A DNA stretch of 9,559 nt from Clostridia bacterium. Its GTDB lineage: Bacteria; Bacillota; Clostridia; Oscillospirales; CAG-272. Shown one piece after another: positions 5,352-9,559 of this stretch. The first letter of the stretch is position 1. Each line of letters opens with the position of its first letter. The translations under genes and the position numbers were made by a program. The stretch is from assembly GCA_017629925.1 (NCBI GenBank), contig JAGBWH010000133.1, forward strand, positions 1-9,559, in the 5' to 3' direction. The notes under the pieces were generated by a model. That model searched no databases. It saw only the letters and a program-made list of their open reading frames with translations, and had not been told where the DNA came from.

Positions 5352-7175
5352 ATGAGAAGAGAAGAACTAAGAAACGTTGCCATTATCGCACACGTTGACC
5401 ACGGCAAAACCACTTTGGTGGACGAGCTGCTTCGCCAAGGGGGCATTTATCGTGAAAATCAAGCCACCACCGATCGCGTCATGGACTCAAACGATCTGGA
5501 ACGCGAACGCGGAATTACCATTTTGGCAAAGAATACCGCCGTCCATTACAAAGGCACCAAAATCAACATCGTTGACACCCCTGGTCACGCAGACTTTGGT
5601 GGTGAGGTAGAGCGTATTCTGAAAATGGTTAATGGTGTTATTTTGCTGGTTGATGCGGCAGAAGGCCCTATGCCACAAACCCGTTTTGTGCTTGAAAAGG
5701 CACTTGAAATGGGGCATCGTGTGATTGTGGTTGTCAATAAGATTGACCGCCCCGATGCACGGTTGGACGAAGTGGAAGATGAGGTGCTGGAACTGCTCAT
5801 GGACCTCGATGCCACCGACGAGCAACTGGATTCTCCCGTGCTCTGGTGCTCAGGCAGAGCAGGCACCGCTTCAAGAGATCCCCACACACCCGGCACAGAC
5901 CTGACTCCTCTCTTTGATACCATTCTTGATTATATTCCTGCCCCGGAGGGCGAAGTAGAAGCGCCACTGCAAATTTTGGTGTCCTCCATTGACTATAACG
6001 ATTATGTGGGCAGAATTGCCATTGGCCGTATCGAAAGAGGTATGCTCAAACAAAATATGCCCGTTTCCATTGTGAACTGGCACAATCCCACAAAGCAACC
6101 CACACCCGCAAAAATCGTCTCTATTTATCAGTTTGATGGTCTGCAAAGAGTGCAAGTTGAAGAAGCCCAAATGGGTGACATCGTTTGCTTCTCCGGTGCT
6201 GAAAACATCAATATTGGTGACACGGTTTGTGCCACTACTTGCGTAGAGCCTCTTGAATTTGTGAAGGTGAGCGAGCCCACGCTTGAGATGACCATTTCCG
6301 TCAACGACTCTCCCTTTGCAGGCAAAGAAGGCAAATATGTGACCTCTCGTCACCTGCACGCCAGACTGTATCGTGAATTGCTGCGCGATGTGTCTTTGCG
6401 CGTCAGAGACGGTGAGACCACCGACTGCTTCCTCGTTGCTGGTAGAGGGGAAATGCACCTGTCCATTTTGCTTGAAAATATGCGCCGTGAAGGGTACGAA
6501 ATGGCGTGCTCTAATCCCCGTGTGCTTTTCCGTGAAATTGATGGGAAAACCTGCGAGCCGATGGAAAAGGTGATTGTGGACGTGCCCGAAGATGCCGTTG
6601 GCTCGGTCATGGAAAAATTGGGCGCGCGTAAGGGTGAGCTGGAAGATATGCAACTTCGTGGCTCTCGCCGTCGTCTCATTTACACCATGCCGTCTCGTTT
6701 CTTGTTCGGTTATCGTAGCGAATTTTTGACCGATACCCGTGGCGAAGGTCTAATGAATACGGTATTCTGCGGATATGCGCCTTATAAAGGAGAGGTGACC
6801 ATGCGTTTTACAGGCTCTCTTGTGGCAAGCGAAACGGGGGAGACCACCGCATACGGTCTTTACTATGCGCAAGACAGAGGCCCCATGTTTGTAGGTGCAT
6901 CCACCCCTGTCTATGAAGGTATGATCGTGGGCGAAAACCCCAAACCCGGCGACATTTCCGTGAACGTCTGCCGCAAAAAACACATGACGGCTGTACGTTC
7001 TACTGGCGCAGACGAAGCCCTCCGCCTGATCACACCTCGCCAAATGTCGCTGGAAGAAGCCATTGAATTTATTGCCGCAGACGAACTCATTGAAATCACA
7101 CCCAAATCCATTCGCCTCCGCAAACAAATTCTTGACACGCCCACTCGCCTAAAAGCACAAGCCAAAAACAAATAA
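5352..7175 (+). CDS. typA: Ribosome-associated translational GTPase TypA/BipA
   Basis: TypA (BipA) is an EF-G-like GTPase that binds the ribosome and assists 50S assembly and translation under cold or stress. The 607 residues match the family's usual length. The G domain is complete: G1 AHVDHGKTT (13-21), the ERERGITI switch region (50-57), G3 DTPGHADFGGEV (75-86), G4 NKIDRPDAR (129-137) and a G5-like SGRAG (167-171). The MVNGVILLVDAAEGPMPQT stretch is also characteristic. Next come an EF-Tu-like beta-barrel domain, the EF-G-like domains III and V (GRGEMHLSILLENMRREGYE near 375-394; PMEKVIVDVPED), and the TypA-specific C-terminal domain, including the DRGPMFVG and RKKHMTAVRSTGADEA segments and the LDTPTRLKAQAK end. 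The ATG is preceded by AAAGGA with a 10-nt spacer. The gene stands alone, divergent from thiT and convergent with ygiQ. Confidence 0.98.
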   Translation: MRREELRNVAIIAHVDHGKTTLVDELLRQGGIYRENQATTDRVMDSNDLERERGITILAKNTAVHYKGTKINIVDTPGHADFGGEVERILKMVNGVILLVDAAEGPMPQTRFVLEKALEMGHRVIVVVNKIDRPDARLDEVEDEVLELLMDLDATDEQLDSPVLWCSGRAGTASRDPHTPGTDLTPLFDTILDYIPAPEGEVEAPLQILVSSIDYNDYVGRIAIGRIERGMLKQNMPVSIVNWHNPTKQPTPAKIVSIYQFDGLQRVQVEEAQMGDIVCFSGAENINIGDTVCATTCVEPLEFVKVSEPTLEMTISVNDSPFAGKEGKYVTSRHLHARLYRELLRDVSLRVRDGETTDCFLVAGRGEMHLSILLENMRREGYEMACSNPRVLFREIDGKTCEPMEKVIVDVPEDAVGSVMEKLGARKGELEDMQLRGSRRRLIYTMPSRFLFGYRSEFLTDTRGEGLMNTVFCGYAPYKGEVTMRFTGSLVASETGETTAYGLYYAQDRGPMFVGASTPVYEGMIVGENPKPGDISVNVCRKKHMTAVRSTGADEALRLITPRQMSLEEAIEFIAADELIEITPKSIRLRKQILDTPTRLKAQAKNK

Positions 7176-7206
7176 TCAAAGCAAAAGTCCAAAATAAATA
7201 AGATTA

Positions 7207-7241
7207 CCCCCTGTTTTTCGACGAAAAACAGGGGGGTTTTT
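7207..7241 (+). terminator. Intrinsic terminator of typA
   Basis: A 12-bp stem (7207-7218 with 7224-7235) with a CGACG loop is followed by G and TTTTT (7237-7241), about 30 bp after the typA stop. It lies in the 75-bp gap between convergent genes. In the ygiQ direction the same stem is followed only by a moderately T-rich run (TAATCTTATTTATTTT), so bidirectional use is possible but weak. Confidence 0.92.
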
Positions 7242-7250
7242 GCTGAAATA

Positions 7251-9305
7251 TCATTTTTTCTTGGGTTTTGAGAAAGGTTTTGAGGGTTTGATGGATGATT
7301 TCGCAGGTTTTCTTGTGGGTGTCTTGGCTTTTGGCGAAGGCGAGGGTTGCAGGGGGATGGGCTTCTTGCCTTTTGTGCCGTTTTGCGTCACCGGTCGGTC
7401 GGCGGAAGGTGTCTGCATACCTCTGTATCGTACAGGCCCAAGTTTTGGTTTTTTGCCTGCGGGGGTAGTGGTTTTGGGGGTACGTGGCATTGTTTTTTCG
7501 TCAGGGCGCACAAGGCAATCGGCGGTGTACCCTATGAGATCCTCTCTTTTGCAAAGTCGCAAGGCTTCTCTGACAAGCGGTGCGTTTTTGGGCACGTTTG
7601 GTTGAAGCAAGGCTCTTTGCAGTTGCTTTTCATGGTAGTCACGGCAGACATACACACGCTCACCCGTGAGCGGATGAATGCCCGTGGCATACATGACCGT
7701 AGATACGGTACCGGGTGTGGGGTAAAAGTCTTGGACTTGCTCGGGGTTATAATGCTCTTTTTTGAGCCAAAGTGCCATTTCTATCGCATCTTCAAGGGTG
7801 GTGCCTGGATGGCTGGACATGAGATAAGGCACAAGATATTGCTCTTTGCCAACCGCTTGGCAGTGGGCAAAATATTTGTCTTTAAACTTTTCATACACAT
7901 GAATGGACGGCTTGCCCATCATGGAGAGTGCGTGGTTACTGCAATGTTCGGGTGCGACTTTAAGTTGACCGGATACATGATGCTCCACGAGTTGACGGAA
8001 AAAGGCAGGATTTTTGTCGTAGAGCAGGTAATCGAAGCGAATACCCGAACGCACAAACACCTTTTTCACTTTCGGCAGAGCCGCAATTTCTCTGAGCATT
8101 TGGGCATATTCTGTGTGGTCCACTTTCAAATTGGGGCAGGGTTTGGGGGAAAGGCAACGGCGCGTGGGGCAAACGCCTCGTGTTCTTTGCTCCTCGCAAG
8201 CGGGGCCTCTGAAATTGGCAGTAGGGCCACCTACGTCGTGGATATATCATTTGAAATCCGGAAGAGAGGTCAAAACTTTGGCTTCTTCTAAGACACTCTC
8301 CACACTTCTGGCTCGTACTTCTTTGCCTTGGTGAAATGCAATGGCGCAAAAGTGGCAAGCACCAAAGCAACCACGGTTGTGGGTGAGGGAGAATTTCACT
8401 TCTGTAATGGAAGGCACACCGCCGTCTTTTTCATACATGGGGTGATAATCTCTCATATACGGAAGCGCATATACTTTATCCAGCTCCTCGCTTTCTAATG
8501 GAAACATAGGGGGGTTTTGCACTAAAATGTCATTTCCGTAGGGTTCGATGATGGCTTTTCCACGGATAGAGTCGGCTTCTCTATACTGTGTTCCAAAGGC
8601 GTCGGCATAGGCTTTGCCTTGCTTTTTTATCTCATCCCAAGGGGCAGTTTCCACCGAGGGGAAATGCACTGTGTCTCCCACTTTGCCCAGCCATACCGTG
8701 CCTCTGACATCTCGAATTTTACGAATCGGTACGCCACGATCAAGCAGTTCTGCCACACGGCGCAGGGTATTTTCGCCCATGCCGTAGGAAATCATGTCGG
8801 CTTTGCTATCAATGAGTATGCTGCGGCGCATTTTATTTGACCAATAATCATAGTGGGCAAAACGGCGCAGAGAGGCTTCAAGACCGCCAAGGATGATCGG
8901 CACGTCTCCATAGGCTTCACGAATACGGTTAGAATAGACGATAGTGGCTCTGTCAGGGCGCAGCCCCATCTTTCCTGCGGGGCTGTAATAGTCATAGGTA
9001 CGGCGTTTTTTGGATACGGTATAGTGCGCCACCATAGAGTCAATATTGCCTGCGGTGACCAAAAAGCCCAGACGTGGTTTGCCAAAGGTTTTGAAATCTT
9101 CGCAACAGCGAAAATCGGGTTGAGACAAAATCGCCACACGATACCTCGCATCTTCCAGCACACGGGAAATGATCGCAACACCAAAAGAGGGGTGGTCCAC
9201 ATAGGCATCCCCTGTGACATATACAAAGTCAGGTCTTTCCCAGCCCAGCCTGTCCATCTCTTCTCGCGTGGCGGGCAAAAAGGCGGGCGCATTTGTTTCT
9301 TTCAT
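7251..9305 (-). pseudogene. ygiQ: YgiQ-family radical SAM protein interrupted by one in-frame TGA
   Basis: The frame runs from ATG (9305-9303, AAAGGA about 6 nt upstream) to TGA (7253-7251), 684 codons if the internal TGA at codon 353 (8249-8247) is read through. Residues 1-352 hold the YgiQ N-terminal region (GDAYVDHPSFGVAIISRVLE, LGGLEASLRRFAHYDYW) and the start of the radical SAM core with the CFGACHFC cluster motif (Cys313, Cys317, Cys320), which in the superfamily binds a 4Fe-4S cluster that cleaves S-adenosylmethionine. Directly after the TGA and in the same frame the family sequence resumes: [12 protein letters not shown], the [12 protein letters not shown] cysteine segment, [24 protein letters not shown] and DFYPTPGT. 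The last ~80 residues are Lys/Pro-rich and probably disordered. The substituted codon is expected to be Gly (GGA), so one base explains the stop. A 352-residue product would lack most of the barrel. It may be a recent pseudogene, a sequence error or a readthrough gene. The YgiQ reaction is unknown. Confidence 0.9.
8247..8249 (-). other. In-frame TGA replacing a conserved glycine codon in ygiQ
   Basis: Reading minus-strand codons through the site gives D-F-K-(TGA)-Y-I-H-D-V-G-G-P-T, with no frame change on either side. YgiQ proteins normally have Gly here (FKGYIHDVGG), so GGA to TGA is the simplest reading. The gene also ends in TGA at 7253-7251, and the M42 gene stop at 925-923 is TGA, so TGA appears to be a genuine stop in this genome. 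Confidence 0.9.
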
Positions 9306-9348
9306 GGCATTTCCTTTTCTGTTGGTATCTTGTGTGTGACAATCAGGT

Positions 9349-9396
9349 AAAAAAGAGGAACACCGAATAGAGCATGGCTCTCTCGACCTTCCTCTT
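9349..9396 (-). terminator. Intrinsic terminator of hisS
   Basis: On the minus strand an outer stem AGAGGAA/TTCCTCT (9395-9389 with 9360-9354) encloses a second pairing, AGAGC/GCTCT around CAT, and is followed by a T run (9354-9349). It begins 14 bp after the hisS stop. Only about 43 bp then remain before the ygiQ ATG, and I see no convincing promoter in them, so ygiQ may depend on readthrough or on a weak promoter. Confidence 0.85.
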
Positions 9397-9409
9397 TGGT
9401 TTTTTGTGA

Positions 9410-9559
9410 TTATTTCAGCATAAAGGATACAAGACTTTCTATGTCAATTTCCTCTTGTGTGCTGTCCTCCATGTTGCGCAGCATGGCTTTGCCTGTCTCA
9501 AGTTCGCTATCGCCCAGCATCATCACATAACGTGCGCCGATTTTGTTGGCATACTTCAT
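9410..9559 (-). CDS. hisS: Histidyl-tRNA synthetase, C-terminal end (5' part off the right edge)
   Basis: The last 49 codons and the TAA (9412-9410) of a frame that enters from the right edge are present. The residues MKYANKIGARYVMMLGDSEL, then GKAMLRNMEDSTQEEIDIESL, match the end of the C-terminal anticodon-binding domain of class II histidyl-tRNA synthetase, which charges tRNA-His in the cytosol. The leading Met is an internal residue and the catalytic domain is outside the window. Because only the tail is visible, the call rests on this one segment. HisS is the best fit among synthetases sharing the domain, since the A-x-K-x-G-A-x-Y and L-G-D-x-E-L pattern is typical of it. Confidence 0.86.
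   Translation of the reverse strand: MKYANKIGARYVMMLGDSELETGKAMLRNMEDSTQEEIDIESLVSFMLK

Noticed and set aside
5487..7192. Several long minus-strand frames opposite typA (up to 260 codons).
   Set aside because: They are antisense shadows of a strongly conserved coding gene and lack ribosome sites or recognisable domains.
8221..8249. A small stem (GTAGG/CCTAC, loop TGGC) 12 nt after the internal TGA, loosely like a bacterial SECIS element for selenocysteine insertion.
   Set aside because: The family has Gly, not Cys, at this position. The stem is mostly dictated by the conserved V-G-G-P-T codons, it is only 5 bp, and no selenocysteine machinery is visible.
7251..8249. Reassignment of TGA to glycine or tryptophan in this genome.
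   Set aside because: TGA serves as the natural stop of ygiQ (7253-7251) and of the M42 gene (925-923), the latter in an ATGA overlap with the next gene. Tryptophans checked in typA and thiT use TGG.
8130..8249. Programmed or mutational frameshift between two ygiQ halves.
   Set aside because: Codon-by-codon reading shows both halves are in the same frame; only a nonsense codon separates them.
7347..8291. A 314-codon plus-strand frame opposite ygiQ.
   Set aside because: The opposite strand carries unmistakable YgiQ motifs through the whole stretch, and this frame's translation has no recognisable domain.

Overview
This window looks like an ordinary chromosomal housekeeping region of a bacterium in the phylum Bacillota (Firmicutes), most likely an uncultured, gut-type member of class Clostridia. 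The basis is a class A-like RNase P RNA, a clostridial-style MurD (GSDGKTTT P-loop, ENHLDMH motif), an ECF-type thiamine transporter under a TPP riboswitch, strong AGGAGG-type ribosome binding sites and sigma-A promoters of the TTGACA/TATACT kind. The lineage is inferred from protein and RNA style, not from a database search. I see no mobile element, tRNA, CRISPR array or phage gene.

Layout, left to right. (1) Positions 1-3553, all minus strand: an operon-like run of murD, then two diverged M42-family aminopeptidase genes. The two peptidase genes overlap by ATGA, and the last one runs off the left edge. A promoter sits just upstream of murD. (2) Positions 3607-4059, minus: rnpB, the RNase P RNA, with a consensus promoter, closing P1 helix and intrinsic terminator all visible. 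(3) Positions 4101-5143, minus: thiT, the thiamine-specific S component of an ECF transporter, preceded by promoter, TPP riboswitch and riboswitch-controlled terminator. (4) Positions 5269-7241, plus: typA (bipA), a ribosome-associated GTPase, divergent from thiT, with its own promoter and strong terminator. (5) Positions 7251-9305, minus: a YgiQ-family radical SAM gene, complete end to end except for one in-frame TGA at 8247-8249 where the family has glycine. (6) Positions 9349-9559, minus: the 3' end of hisS and its terminator.

The genes form no single pathway. They cover cell-wall precursor synthesis (MurD), peptide turnover (M42 peptidases), tRNA maturation (RNase P), thiamine uptake with feedback control, ribosome assembly/stress translation (TypA), tRNA charging (HisS) and an uncharacterised radical SAM enzyme. 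The most notable observation is the single premature TGA in ygiQ. Lesser ones are a ThiT protein with about 75 extra residues carrying two predicted membrane helices, the M42 gene pair next to murD, and a perfect hairpin spanning the murD stop codon. I found no evidence for a previously undescribed system.
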